Part shown: in pieces, positions 11,338 through 23,543 of the stretch
How positions within the stretch are numbered: the first letter of the stretch is position 1
Layout: each line of letters starts with the position of its first letter
Assembly (NCBI GenBank): GCA_027943245.1
Contig: JANDJZ010000007.1
Coordinates: forward strand, 124,001 to 188,000
Source: Acanthamoeba sp. SK_2022b
Taxonomy: Eukaryota; Discosea; Longamoebia; Acanthamoebidae
Reading direction: 5' to 3'
DNA: 64,000 bases
Notes under the pieces: model-generated
Told to the model about the DNA's origin: nothing
Database searches by the model: none
What the model saw: only the letters and a program-made list of their open reading frames with translations
Translations under genes and position numbers: made by a program

Positions 11338-14300
11338 ATGCGCGAAGGCGTTGGCGATGAGGAAATTGTGGGGCCAGTGGTCCAGGAGCCCGCCGCACCA
11401 ATGCGAAGAGACCCGACCCCGGTTACCGCGGGCCAGCCTTTAGAATACCATGTCGCCCCCACAGCCATGTCCACCGAGAGACTGCTGCTGGAAGAAGTGT
11501 CTCCGCACCCACTCCGGCACAGCGCAGGCCTGCGCACGGACAGAGCTGCCCGCCTCCAGCGGCAGCGTGGCAGCATGCAGCTCGTACTGAAGAAACTGGC
11601 GCGGCCTGTGGAGACTTCATCTCCGGCGAGTACAGCTAGAGTGAAGGCACAGCCTCTGACCACTCGATACGACGACCTGCACTACCAGCAGGACCTCCTC
11701 ACCTACTCCCACTGCCGGGCTGTATCCGCCACCCCGTCCCCCGTCCCCTCGCCCACATTTACCCGGCTTTCACGCTCGCGGGGCGCACCGTTGAGTTCAT
11801 CCTCTTCTTCAGCACCAGTGACGCTGTCATCTTCGGTATCAGCAAGCGGTTACTTTCCCCAATGGCCCAACAAACGACCATCAAGCGCCCGCCACCTCCC
11901 GGCATCGCCTTTCTCCGTATCCAAGGCCCACCGGCGAACTCTCGTCGGAGTTAAAACACTTCCGATTGATGAAGACGACTCCCTAGAACCAAAAGAGCGA
12001 AGCGACACTGGAGGGGGGGATGGTGTGCTACATAAGTCGGCGGCCCGTCTGACCACCAACCTCGGCACCGCCAGCAACCGCGCCCTACGGCCCGAGGCAG
12101 CACGCTTGACCCAAGCCCCTCTCCCTGCTGTTGGCCCTGCGCGCAACACCCAACGGCCGTTACCCACCACCGGCACGAGTGAGGAGCGAACGACGGGCGG
12201 AGGCAGTGCCATTGTAGGACAGCGGAAGCGAGTGCAGGACCTCCGCCGATCTGTGAAAAAGGGGATCATCTCATGGCGGGCGCAGGCAGCAGTCCGCAGT
12301 TCGTCGTCTCTGGGCGGGGCTGGAGATGCCGCCAATTTGATCACACCGGCGCACCTCTTCAACGTCAGGTGCCTCATGCCACCTCACATATCCTGCTCGC
12401 TGTGGGATGAGCTGATCGTGACCGAATGTATCTTTTCGTCTACTACAGCGACAAACCGTTGAGCCACATCGAAGAACACGATGGCTCGCTGTTCGTGGTC
12501 TCGCAGGATCAGATTCATCTCTACGACATTGAAGTACGCTCGCTCCACCATGTCGCGGCCAGAGTGATGCGTTGTCGCTCCTCTATTTGTGATTATGCTC
12601 GATTAACGCATCTGTGCTCTAAACAGACCAAGCAGCATCAATACTCAATCGACGCGGTGGCCCGACGCATAGCACTATTCGACGGCATTCTGTACTATGC
12701 CAACCGGACAACCCCGTCCTCCTTGGAGCCCGACATCATCGTCGCATGGAACACAAAGGTGCGCCTGCGGTCATTCTCACTAATCTAGTACTCGGAGCGC
12801 TACATCTTATCGATCCGACTGCCCAGTTGCGCAAGGTAACGCACATCTTCAAGGGCCATCAGAAGTGGATCACTTCGCTGTTCATCGAGGACAAAGTGCT
12901 CTACAGCTCGGCCACCGACCACACCTGCAGGTACGCCAATACTCGCTACTCTCAGTTTTGTCCAGCGCTGAGCGGTACCAATCACACATGCAGATGTTGG
13001 AATGTGGTGCGGTGGAACAAGCAAGGGTTCACCACGGCCATGCCCCATCTGGCCCAAAAGTCTGCTCAGGATCTCGCACTCGACACCGAAGAGCGGGCAA
13101 GCTCACTCTCACATTGTTCTGATTCAGAGCTCACCACTTTCTGACAGCAGGCCCCTCCCCTCCACGTCATAGGTCGAAGCCGCCCTGCAGTTGTGGGAGC
13201 AGTTGTTCAACAAGGGCAAGGCGGGAGTAGAGAATGCAGGCACGCCGCTCCTCCGGGAGGAGGCCAGAAATGGCATCTCCATGCCAGAGGTGCATAACGT
13301 TCACTGCACACATGATTGTGCCGGCTCATGAACTCATTCGTCGAACAGGAGCTGTGCGTCTACAGGGAAGATGATGCTATCACCTCGGCCGCCATCTACA
13401 GAGAAATGAACCTCCTCTTCACGTCGTCACCCGATAGGAAGATCCGCGCCTATTCGCTCCTGGTCAGAGCTTTCCGCCGTTTCGTGACCGCGCCTAGAGG
13501 CCTAATTCGTGCGTGGTCGTTCTCCTTCATTGACAGACCAACGAATGCGTGGGTATATATGCTGGCCACACCGGATGGATCTACGGCGTGATCGTACAGG
13601 ACGGCGTGCTTTACTCTTCCTCGCGCGACCAGACCATTCGTGCGTGGAACATAGAGGTAGAGAGTAGTGCCCTTCTAACAGCGTCGCAGCGCAGCTAGTG
13701 ACGATTGGTTGATTCGTTGCATGCACGCATGTTGTTCAGACGTTCGAGTGCATGATGGTTTTCGACGTCGAGACGGACAACCTCAATAGCAAGAAGTTCT
13801 TCGTAACCGGCGGAGTGCTGTTCGTCATATGCGATGATTTCACCGTCAAACTGTACAACGCCAAGGTGCCTCATTTACCGCTTACCACTCCCACCACTCC
13901 CTGTTTCTGAGACCGTGCATGTGCCTTCTGCAGACGGGCAAGCTGCTGCGCGTGTTGGAAGGCCACAGGCGCCCCATTCGAAGTATGGTTCTCTCGGGCC
14001 AGCGCGAGCTCTTCACAGCATCTGGCGACGGCACCATCAGACGATGGAACATCAAGGTACTGATCTGTGGCCAGCTGGTCATGTGATCTCTCGTGGAATG
14101 AACCTGTTGAAGCTCCAAGCTGGTGCCTTCCTCACGTCCAATGCAGAAAGGCTCCACCCTGGCAACCTATCAGGGCCACAAGGCCGGAGTGACCTCTCTC
14201 GTGCTCGACTCGGCTAGGAAGATGCTCTACAGCGCCGCCCAGGATGGTACGCCAAGAGCCAAAAACAGGAAGGGAGGCGCTGACACACAATAATTCTCGT

Positions 14301-16770
14301 CCGACAGGCAAGGTATGCGTGTGGGACCTCGAAGACTCCGCCAGAGACGCTTCCGCGCCCTCGGCCGCTCAGATTAGCGCCGCTGCCCCATCGCCGGTGG
14401 TTCGTGCTGTGCATTACTCAATCTTCCCGGCTACATCGCTGACAAATCCCATTCGCGCATGCACGGACACGCACACAAGTGCAGGTGATCAAAGTTCACG
14501 ATCAGGTGCTGCAGACAGTGGCGGAGGAAGAAGAAAAGCGGAAGGCCGCTGCCGTCGAATCGACCAAAGCCAGCGTACCGAACAAGGCACAGAAGTCGGT
14601 TGCAGTTGCGTTTGTGCTCAAGAAGGGCACGGCGATGAGCGAAAAGCTTAGGGCGCTGGGCCACAGCACCAAGAATATCGCTTCCAGGGGAGGCGGCCAC
14701 AGCAACGACGGCATCCGAAGAGGCGCAAAGCTGAACGTCGACCCCACCGCAGACCGCCCTCCAGTGGAGGTGGGAGAGCCAATCCCCGTAGCGGCCAGAG
14801 ACTACACCGCCGTCACCAACGACAGGGGAGACCTGTATCGGCCGGACATCGGTAATGTCAGCATCGGCGAGGAGAGGAGGAGGCAGGTCTCGGATACGGA
14901 CGACAACGCGGCTGCGGAAGGGAAGAAGATGCTAAACGGCAGTACGCTGCGTAACAACATTGGTAGCAGCGACAGTATCAAGAGGAAGCGGAAGCAGGAG
15001 GAGGCCAGCATCAAGACAGGATCGAGGATGAAGGAGCACATGTACCGGGTCTACTCCACCAAGAACATCAAGGACATGGCCAAGCTCAGCACCGGCACGC
15101 CGAGCCTACTGGGGACAATTGACCAATCTTCGAACTCGCTGCCGTTGCACGAAGCACTGACCAGCCCGAGGAGAGCTCCGTCGTCTCCGCGCGACCCAGA
15201 GCGAGAGCTGGTAATCGACGAAGGACTGGCGAGGTGGCGAGCCGAAGCTCAGATAAGAGCGCACAACGCGAGCCTCCTAGAGATGTTTGATGAAGAAGAA
15301 GACGAGGACGACACGAAGGAAAGCGAACAAGAAAAGAACGAAACTGATAGAGAGAGCAAAGAGCGAAACGAAGGAGACGCCCAAGGAGACAAGTCTGAAA
15401 AAGACTCACCATGCCGACCAATTGATGAAGACGATCTGATCGAGTCCATCGATGAAGACAGCATCACCGATCAGCCCGCTGCACCCGAAGTCCAAGAGGA
15501 GATCGGCGAGGGCCTTTCTGGAGAGGGGCAGGCCGTCGAGGCGCTCCAGGTGGAACTCATCGGCGAGGTGAGAGCCCTGACCGCGATGTCGGTGCGCAAC
15601 TTCATGGATATCTCCTATGTCCTCTTTGGCGGCATGGTCCACCAGTCCCTGAGACTTATAGTCAAGTTCTGCAACCTGGCGGCCCACGAGGAGAGCGAAC
15701 GCGTCGGCGACGGAGGCGCGCTTGACGAAGCCAGGCAGAAGGAGGGCGCCGCACTGCTGCTCGAGCTCATGCAATCGGCTAAGCAGTTGCTGAGCGTGGG
15801 CTTGTCGCTGCTACACATCTTCAAGCAGCGTAAGGCGTGGAGCGAAGAGGGGAGGACCGTGGACCGGGCCAAGCATGCCGAGGACGAGGAGCAGCGACGA
15901 ACCTTTCTCTACATCCTGCGCAACGTGATCATTGCCCTCAAGGCCTACATGGCCTGGCGACAGGGCGAGCCCGCGCCGGTCATCGCCGCGCCCGACCACC
16001 AGTCGAGCCAGGTGCCGGCGTCGACACTGACAGACGGCCAACTCGACGACGACATCGACGGAGTGGCGGAGCTCGAGCAGGTGATCCGGGAGATCGCGGG
16101 AGAGCACAGGGACCAAGAAAGCACCTTCGAGGCCCCGAAGACGATCGGGGTCACCGACAGTGACGTTCAGCAGCCAGTAGCGGCAGAGGGAGCGGACGAG
16201 CAGGAGCACTCGGGCCATGAATGGGAAGCCATCGGGTTGTTGGGCGAAGTGGTCGACCAGGAGGTACCTCTGCTGGCCGAGGAGGTGAGGAAGCCGCTCG
16301 ACGATGCTCCTCCGGCGGACACAGTGCTCCACCACGGGCATGATCTCCGCGCGCTGGTCTCCGTTCTGCGTGAGGCCTCGCAGACCGGAACTGTGCCCTC
16401 GTGGAGCGAGCTCGCTAGGCTCGTGATGATTCTACTCCATTCCTCGCGCGGCGTGGCGAAGGCCGCGAAGCTGACATTAACAAGCCACGCACTCGGGGTG
16501 GAGCGACGTCGGCTGCTGGCGCTCGAATGTGCGGTAGTGCGGCTCATGGCTGAGGCCGCGCATCACGCGCGGGGTATGGTGAGGCTGATGCAGATCGCTG
16601 CGGCCGCGGCGCAGCAGCGAAACGCTGATCTGGTCGAGATGTACCGCGCCACCATTCACGAAGCGCGCAACGGCCTGTGTCTGCGTCTGGGGGATCTCCT
16701 GTCCGTAGTGGCCCAGCTCATCGCGGCCATTCACCAGCAGGTGTCCGCCCTTCTACCGTGTACTTGGTGA
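11338..16770 (+). CDS. WD40-repeat protein, paralogue A, with long Ser-rich N-terminus and helical C-terminus (about 1509 aa)
   Basis: Exons: 11338-12368, 12449-12533, 12627-12758, 12827-12930, 12994-13096, 13173-13289, 13349-13462, 13537-13656, 13740-13865, 13934-14056, 14147-14246, 14308-14396, 14485-16770. A disordered Ser/Pro-rich N-terminus (about 340 residues) is followed by a beta propeller. Its blades end in LYSSATDHTCRCW, LFTSSPDRKIRAY, LYSSSRDQTIRAW, LFTASGDGTIRRW and LYSAAQDGKVCVW, matching WD40 consensus. The last exon encodes about 760 residues: a charged low-complexity stretch with an acidic run, then an all-helical region starting near SVRNFMDISYV. Start is uncertain; the frame is open from 11008 and in-frame ATGs occur at 11338, 11467 and 11575. 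Intron 13097-13172 starts with GC. It probably acts as a scaffold; no partner is indicated. Confidence 0.82.
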
Positions 16771-17009
16771 GGCCTGTATCCTGGCTCATTTTAGCTCAAA
16801 AAAAGTGATGAGAAGAAGCTGCCTATTGATTGGCCACAACTAATGAGCCGCATTCTTGGCGGTTAATAACAGTTCATTTGAGATTTATTAAACGCATTTG
16901 TTGTCGTTGTATGAGGTGTGGTGGGATCAACCAGAACAGTCGACGCAACAAACATAGTGCAACTCGAGTTTGTTTGGAACAAGCAGCCAACGTTTCACGT
17001 GGAGCCAAC

Positions 17010-20000
17010 ATGACCGAACAGAAGGAGGAGCCACGGCTTCACCTCAACCCTCTGTTGCCTCTCCTCCGCTCTACGTTGGTTCAAAGCGGTGAGGCCGCCA
17101 CCTACAAGCAGGACCTCCTCTCCTGCTCCGGCTCGCACTCCCTCCACCTCCCGCCCCTCTCGTCTTCTCCGGTGAGGTCCCCTTCTGCTGCAGCATCAAC
17201 TTCTCTACCTTCCTCCCCGCTCAAGAAGAAGACAGAGGTCACCGGTGAGGGTAGACGGCGTCAGTACACGCTGTTGAGCTCCGCCTCGGCCAGCTCCTCC
17301 CCTTCCGTGCTGTTCACGTCAACCGCCACTTCGCCACCGCCCACGCCCACGCCCACGCCTGGGTCGGGTCCAGCAGGCAAGGACGCGCGGATCACCCCGA
17401 CACTTAGCCTTCGACTTCTGGGTGGCCTGTCCCCACTGCCCTCCCCTCGTGCACGCCGAGAAAGCGATGAAGACGGAACAAAGAACGAAAGCGGCAGTGG
17501 AGGTCGGAGTCAAAGAGCGAAAGCTAGAGAAGTGAGGATCGTCGAGGGGGCAACCGAGCCAGCGGGCATTGCCAACAGCAACGGCCCTGAAGAGGGAACG
17601 GCCGACTTGGATGGCGAGGAGGGTCGCAAGGCGCGGGTGCGTCGAGGCAGCTTTTCGAGGACTCAGCAAGCGTTGCGCCAGTCTTTTCGCCACAAGCTCC
17701 GCGCCCCCAAGCCGCTGGGGGAGGGCAGCAGCGAGGTGCCGGTCGCCGTCGCGCCAGTATTCTCTGACCCGACCCATTCGTTTCACGTTAGGTTCTGCAC
17801 CGCCTCCGCTCTGTTGTTCGCTTCAGTCATGGGGCTGGTGCTGGTGCCATGGCCTGTTTCTCACACGTCGTTCACAGTGACAAGCAACTGCTGCATTTGG
17901 AGCTAGATGGCGGGCTGCTGTACGTGCTGTCACAGGACAGGATACACCTCTACGATACCGGGGTGCGCAGGCCGATCAAAGCTGAGATTATGAGGTGAGC
18001 CTTATCTCATCTTAGGCCTACTGCCCTCTTTGCGCAGAGTCGGGAGCATTTGTACTCCATTGACGCGGTGGCCCGACGCATAGCGGTCTTTGACCACATG
18101 CTCTACTACGCCAATCGAACGACAGTCTCCTCCAACGAACGCGACGTCATCGTCGCCTGGAGCACCAAGGTAAGTCTACCTTCCTCGTGTGACGAAATAC
18201 AACCAGCTTCATCTTACCCCTCGTCTACATAGCTGCGAAAGGTGACGCACATCTTCAAGGGCCATCAGAAGTGGATCACTTCGCTCTTCGTGCATGAAAA
18301 AATGCTCTACAGCGCCGCTACCGATCACACCTGCAGGTAGTGCAGGAACTCGTTCTTGTGTTGGGTAAGGGAATGCCGCCTCCCAGACTGACGCTTCCTG
18401 CTGTCCGGCGTCAGATGCTGGAATGTTGTACGATGGACTACGCAAGGCTTCACCACCGCTCGACCCCAGCTATCAGCCAAGCCCGGGTCGGCCAACATGG
18501 AGGACACAGTAGAGAGCCTCCCTCCCTCTCCAGCATTCGTGTTGGGCCTAAACGCGAGTGGCCTTACAGGTACAGGAAGCGTTGAAGGTGTGGGAGGAGC
18601 TCTTCAGGAGTTCAGAGACCGCCGAAGCCACACAAACCAAGACCACGGCTGGCATCGTCATGCCCGCTGTACGGCTCGCGCCTTTGCAAACTGTTTCGTC
18701 TGGCTACACCAACGCTGAAATCCTAAGCGCCGCACTGAAACATTTACAGGAGCTCCGCGTGTATCGAGACGATGATGCAGTGACTTCGGTGGCCATCTGC
18801 ACCGAGCGTAAGCTCCTCTTCACTGCGTCTCCCACGCAAGTCATTCGTGCCTGGTCTCTCCTGGTAAGCATCCAGCTCTCACTTTGCGGCAGATGTGAGC
18901 TCACTTAGGAGTAACGTCGGTTCTCTATCCAGAGCGGGGAGCGGGTCGGGGAATACGCGGGGCATACTGACTGGGTCTACGGAGTGATTGTACACAGCGG
19001 AGTTCTGTACTCGTGCTCGCGTGACCAAACGATCCGTTCCTGGAACATCGATGTGAGTCCCCTTACTCCCGTATCAGTCCAACGGACATCTATCCCCATG
19101 TCTAGTTGTCTTGTGGTCGTTGATCTGTTGTAATGATGTCCCCTCTCCCCAGACTTTCGAATGCACGCAGGTGTTCGAGACCGAGACCAACAATCTCAAC
19201 ACCAAGAAGTTCTTCGTCGCCGGCGGTGTTTTGTTCGTAATCTGCGACGACTTTGCTCTGCGGCTCTACAACACTCGAGTACCGCCTCCGCTGATCGTTC
19301 CTGTTTAGTCCCAGCACGACGTCTGGCCTGACTGACTACCACTCTTATCTTCACGCACTCCCTGGCTTGCCTCTCTCGTAGACCGGTAAGGTGATTCGAG
19401 TGTTGGAGGGCCACACGCGTCCGATCCGGGCCATGGTCCTCTTCAAGAGCCAGCGCGAGCTCTTCACCGCCTCGGCGGACGGCACCATCCGCCGATGGAA
19501 CTTCAAGGTAGCGATCTGCTCCCCTTTGCGGTTGGATTGTGTTGGAACAGTGAGCTCACATGATTGGCGTTATCAGAAAGGACTCGAGTTAGCCGTCTAC
19601 AAGTGCCACACGGCAGGCGTTACCTCGATCGCAATTGATGAGCAGCGGCGACTGCTTTACAGCGCTGGCCAAGATGGTACAGCCAAGACATCGCGTTAGT
19701 GGGTCGGATGACGTTAATCGTTTTTCTTTTCGGCCGTTGCTCACAGGCGTGGTGTGCGTGTGGGACTTGACCGAGACAAGCGATAAGGCCAACAAGCTCT
19801 CTGAAACCGACGGCGAGCTCATGCAGTACAAGCGCCGAATTGACAACATCATCCAACGGAACGGAGCGTTTGATGCCGACGATAAGGTTCCGCCCTCCTC
19901 CTCTTCATGCCCTCATAGCAAATCGCTGACCTCCATTATATATAAAATTTTTATCATTTGTCATCGGTTAATCTTGAAGTTGATCAAGATGAAGGATGAA

Positions 20001-22076
20001 GTCCTGCGACTTATCCAAGAGGACGATGGCGTCGAGAGCGAAGCGTCACGCTCTAATTCGATCGAGGAAGACCCTGCTGCGCCCACCTCCCCGCGTGCCC
20101 ATTCATCGCCTCTGTTGTCCCCACGCTTGAACTCAGCCGCATCGGCCCACTCAGCTGCGGACAGCCAGGCCAAGGCCACCAAGGCACACCCGAGCAGCGC
20201 CAACCCCACCGCCAACAAGAGCCTGATGTTCAAGTCGGGTCTACTCAAGCTAACCCGGGGCGACAGCTGGCGAACGAAGCCCAACGCCAAGAACCGCGAC
20301 GAGGTGTCGCAGCCGCACGAAGACTGCCAAAACGTACGGAAGCTACACACTGCCGATGCCATCATGGAGAGCCGACGCGCAACGATTGCGACCGAGGACG
20401 AGCCACAGAAGAAGAAGGACAAGAAGCTGCGTGTGAAGGGCGAAGGCGATCGCGTGGTGCTGCTGGAGCCGCCAGAGGACAAGAGGAAGAAGAAGGACGA
20501 GAAGGCCTCTACTTCGTCGAGCAAGTCATCGGGCGGGATGAAGGTCAAGGACCATCTCTTCAGACTCGGGGCCACCTTTTCATTCGATCGAAAGCGAAGG
20601 GAGAAGAGGGAGGCGGCCAGCGGACAGCCAAATGAGGCCAAGCGTTCGATCAGCGAGGGCGACATGCCGGCCCTGCCCACAGCGCACAAGGACCGCATCC
20701 AATGGCTCCCCGAGGACAAGTACTCGTCCAACCAATCGCTCATCATCAAGCCGGCCACGGCGAGAGCAGCAGCGGATGCAAGAGCCGACAGCGATAGCGG
20801 TCAAGCCGGAGGGGGCGAGGGCGGTCCCGAGACTGCGCCGAGCGCCGAGCAGACGGAAGGTGCCAAGGAGCTCTCGAAGGAGTTCGACATTCTCGGATGG
20901 ATGGAGGAGCAGATTGCCATTCAGGACGAGAGCGAAGAGCAACGAGAGGTGAGGTCCAGATCGGTCTCCAAGGAGGGCATGCACCAATCGATAGGCGATG
21001 TGAAGGGCGAGAGAGGGCAGGACGCCGATGACGGCAACGATGCGGCGCGAGAGTGTCTCTCGGTGGAAGCGGTGGAGCAGGAGATAGAGAACATCGCGTT
21101 TGTGGCGATGAGGTCTTTCGTCGACATCTCCTACGTCAATTTTGGCACCGAGCTGTTCAAGGTGATCTCGCTCTGCATGCGCCTGTGCGACGTCGAGCGA
21201 TCGTGGCAGCGGAAGGGCTCTTCAGGCGCAGAATCGCACGATGGAGGAGAGGACGAGGAGGCAAAACGCGTACGGAGCGACCTTCGCCTTTCGGTGAAGG
21301 AGTTCACGCGCAACGGCATGTCTCTGCTTCAACACCTCAAGCGCAAGGCGTTGGCGAAGGAGCCAGCTGTCGATCTTGATGAGGAGTCGGACGACCTCGA
21401 TCGCACAGATGATGAGGGCAGCGACAGGAAGGCGTTCCTCACAGCGGCGAAGTTCATGCTGGCGGCGGTGAAGCAGCTCGCGGCATGGCTACACGGCATA
21501 GATCGCAATTCGTGCCGAATCGAAAGAGCGAAGAGCGAAGGCGAACCAACAAAGAACGAAAGTGACAGTGCTGCGTCCGTGGAGGGAGACTCGGCAGTTC
21601 AAGCCTTCTTCGCGAATCTCGGGCGTCAATGCTGCCCCGAGGCTCAGCCTCTGCTGGCCGAGGTTCGTAAGCCTCTGCCGATGGGTGATGGCACCGCAAG
21701 AGACACTCTCGCGCTGCATCTGCCTGTGATCACCGAGCTCGTGGGAATCCTCAAGCGTGCTGCGGACAGCGATGACGTCCATAGCGCCCAGTGGACTGCT
21801 CTGGCCAGCCGGCATCTGCTCGTTCTCATCCAAGCTGCTCGTGCTGTCGCTAGCGCCGATGGCGGGCAAGATAGCGAAGAGCAACGCCGAAAGCAGCACC
21901 AGCTGTTGATGCTCGAGTGCGCGGTAGTAGTCAAGGCAAGCGAGGCGCTACGCTGCGCCCAAGAACTCGACAACCCAGCAGATGCGGTGAAACAGAACCT
22001 GCAGCGGAAGAGCGGCCACCTATTGGCGGCGGTGGTGCAACTGTTGACCACCATTCGTTCAGAATGTCCGCCATAG
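17010..22076 (+). CDS. WD40-repeat protein, paralogue B (about 1372 aa), tandem duplicate of the upstream gene
   Basis: Exons: 17010-17791, 17878-17962, 18038-18169, 18233-18336, 18415-18508, 18570-18668, 18750-18863, 18933-19052, 19153-19278, 19382-19507, 19577-19676, 19747-19886, 19980-22076. Exon number and all twelve intron phases equal those of the gene at 11338-16770, so this is a tandem duplicate. Blades include SDKQLLHLELDGGLLYVLSQ, LYSAATDHTCRCW, LYSCSRDQTIRSW, LFTASADGTIRRW and LYSAGQDGVVCVW. Both N-termini share a QDLL motif; both C-terminal exons share a helical block (here RSFVDISYVNFGTELFKVIS; in A RNFMDISYVLFGGMVHQSL). The charged low-complexity stretch between has diverged freely. 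No catalytic domain is visible. Confidence 0.85.
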
Positions 22077-22142
22077 GAAATCGGCCGTGTGTGTAAAGGC
22101 CATCTTTAATGATAAGGCCGTAAGGCAGAGACAGAGTCCTGT

Positions 22143-22480
22143 TTATTTCTTCCACGAGGCCATCTTGCCACAGCGAGGGCACTTGACGCCGATCCTGGCC
22201 TGAGGGGTATTTGCGCACGCGTGGCATACCACCAACACGCATCCACTCTTGCAAACGGCCTGCCAGCGCGAAGAATTGTGAGATGAGAGTACTCTAGGCG
22301 CCGAGGAACCGGTAATGGAAAGAAAGAAAGAGATGTATCTGATGAAGAGGCACAATGAAATCCTCGGCAAAAGGAAAGAGAGGATACAGAACGATCGCCA
22401 AGGTACTGACGCTCTTTGGACAAGATTAGTACCTTGTGGTCCTTGGCCATGGCGTTACCGCAGGCAGAGCACTTACCCAT
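22143..22480 (-). CDS. Tiny zinc-ribbon-like protein (54 aa)
   Basis: Two exons on the minus strand, 22433-22480 (from ATG) and 22143-22259 (to TAA), join in phase 0. The protein begins MGKCSACGNAMAKDHK and has four Cys pairs or near-pairs: CSAC, CKSGC, CHAC and CPRC, ending KMASWKK. Two zinc-binding knuckle sets are likely. It lies between two plus-strand genes and converges on the WD40 paralogue B. Acceptor and donor fit GT-AG. No family name is assigned. The main doubt is that such a short model could be the 3' part of a longer gene; upstream of the ATG the frame is open for only about 40 codons without another ATG. Confidence 0.55.
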
Positions 22481-22706
22481 TGCTTGGTACTTGGTGTTTG
22501 TTGGTGGTTTGGATGAAACTAACTGAGCGTGGTCCACCTGGAACAGGTGCTGCGGTTCTTGTGCAGCGAAAGCGGGGCTCTTGCCAGTGGTCAATCGCAA
22601 GCATTGGCCGCCTCATCTGCCAGGGCACGAGTGTTGTTATTTTAATCATATTAATTCGAGAAATTTTCGAATACGTTTCTTCTGCTACTTTCTTCTCGTC
22701 GAAAAG

Positions 22707-23441
22707 ATGAAGAACAGTGTACGGCTTCCTGTTGTTTTCTGGAGCTTTACACAAACATTCTTACTCGATGGTCTTTGGATCTTAGGTGGTTGCGATCGCC
22801 TTCGTGCTGGCGTTTATAGTTGTGGTGAATGGGGCGCCTTTCCCGGCCAAGTTTATCGCCGACGAGCCGCACCTGACCAAGTGGAACCCACCCCAGTGCA
22901 ATTCGACGGGCTACACGTTCAGCTGCTGCGATCAACTCGACTTCACCCTCGACATCCCCTTTGAAGGTGGTGCCTGCTTTCTATTGTCACGCAATTTAGG
23001 CAATTTTCCTTACAATACGTTTTTATTGGCCAATGCCGCTGTACAGGCAAAATCCACATCAACGACTCGGTCTGCGCTTCGCTCGTGGTGGACCCCAAGA
23101 GCCTGAATGCCACTGTAACATTCATCGTTGACGGTGTCGTGCTGTACAAGGACACCTTTTCTGTTTACGATCTCGCCGATGTGTGTGTCCCCATTCAGGT
23201 AAATGCATCGCCCTCTCTCCGGCTACAACTGGCCCGTGAATCCGTACGGCGTGGGAGCTCTGTACTAAGGGCTCACCTCTTCTTGTGGTTATAGTTTGGC
23301 GTGAGCCTCTGCCTGAATTGGACCAACGTCAACTGGAACAGCTCCAAGGAGCAGCTTTCCGGCTGCGCCGACATTGCCGCTGAGGTGGCCGGTATCACCA
23401 TTTTCGACCTCAAGCTTGGCTGCTTCGACCTGCATGTCTAG
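22707..23441 (+). CDS. Secreted Cys-containing protein, DUF4773-like in appearance (163 aa)
   Basis: Exons 22707-22718, 22786-22966, 23047-23198 and 23295-23441. The first exon encodes only MKNS; joined to the second it gives a textbook signal peptide (MKNSVVAIAFVLAFIVVVNG). The mature protein has eight cysteines spaced through a likely all-beta domain, with landmarks FSCCDQLDFTLDIPFEG, VDPKSLNATV, DLADVCVPIQ and SLCLNWTNVNW. N-glycosylation sequons (NAT, NWT, NSS) are present. The layout recalls small secreted Cys-rich eukaryotic domains such as DUF4773, but this was judged by eye only. Probably extracellular or endo-lysosomal. Confidence 0.7.
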
Positions 23442-23543
23442 ATCTGCTCCGCCGGTGTATGCTCCAGCGAAAAACCCAACTACGAAGATCTGGAAATGAA
23501 CAAAGAAAAAGCACCAAGAAAAGGGCAATAAGAATTTCCTCTG

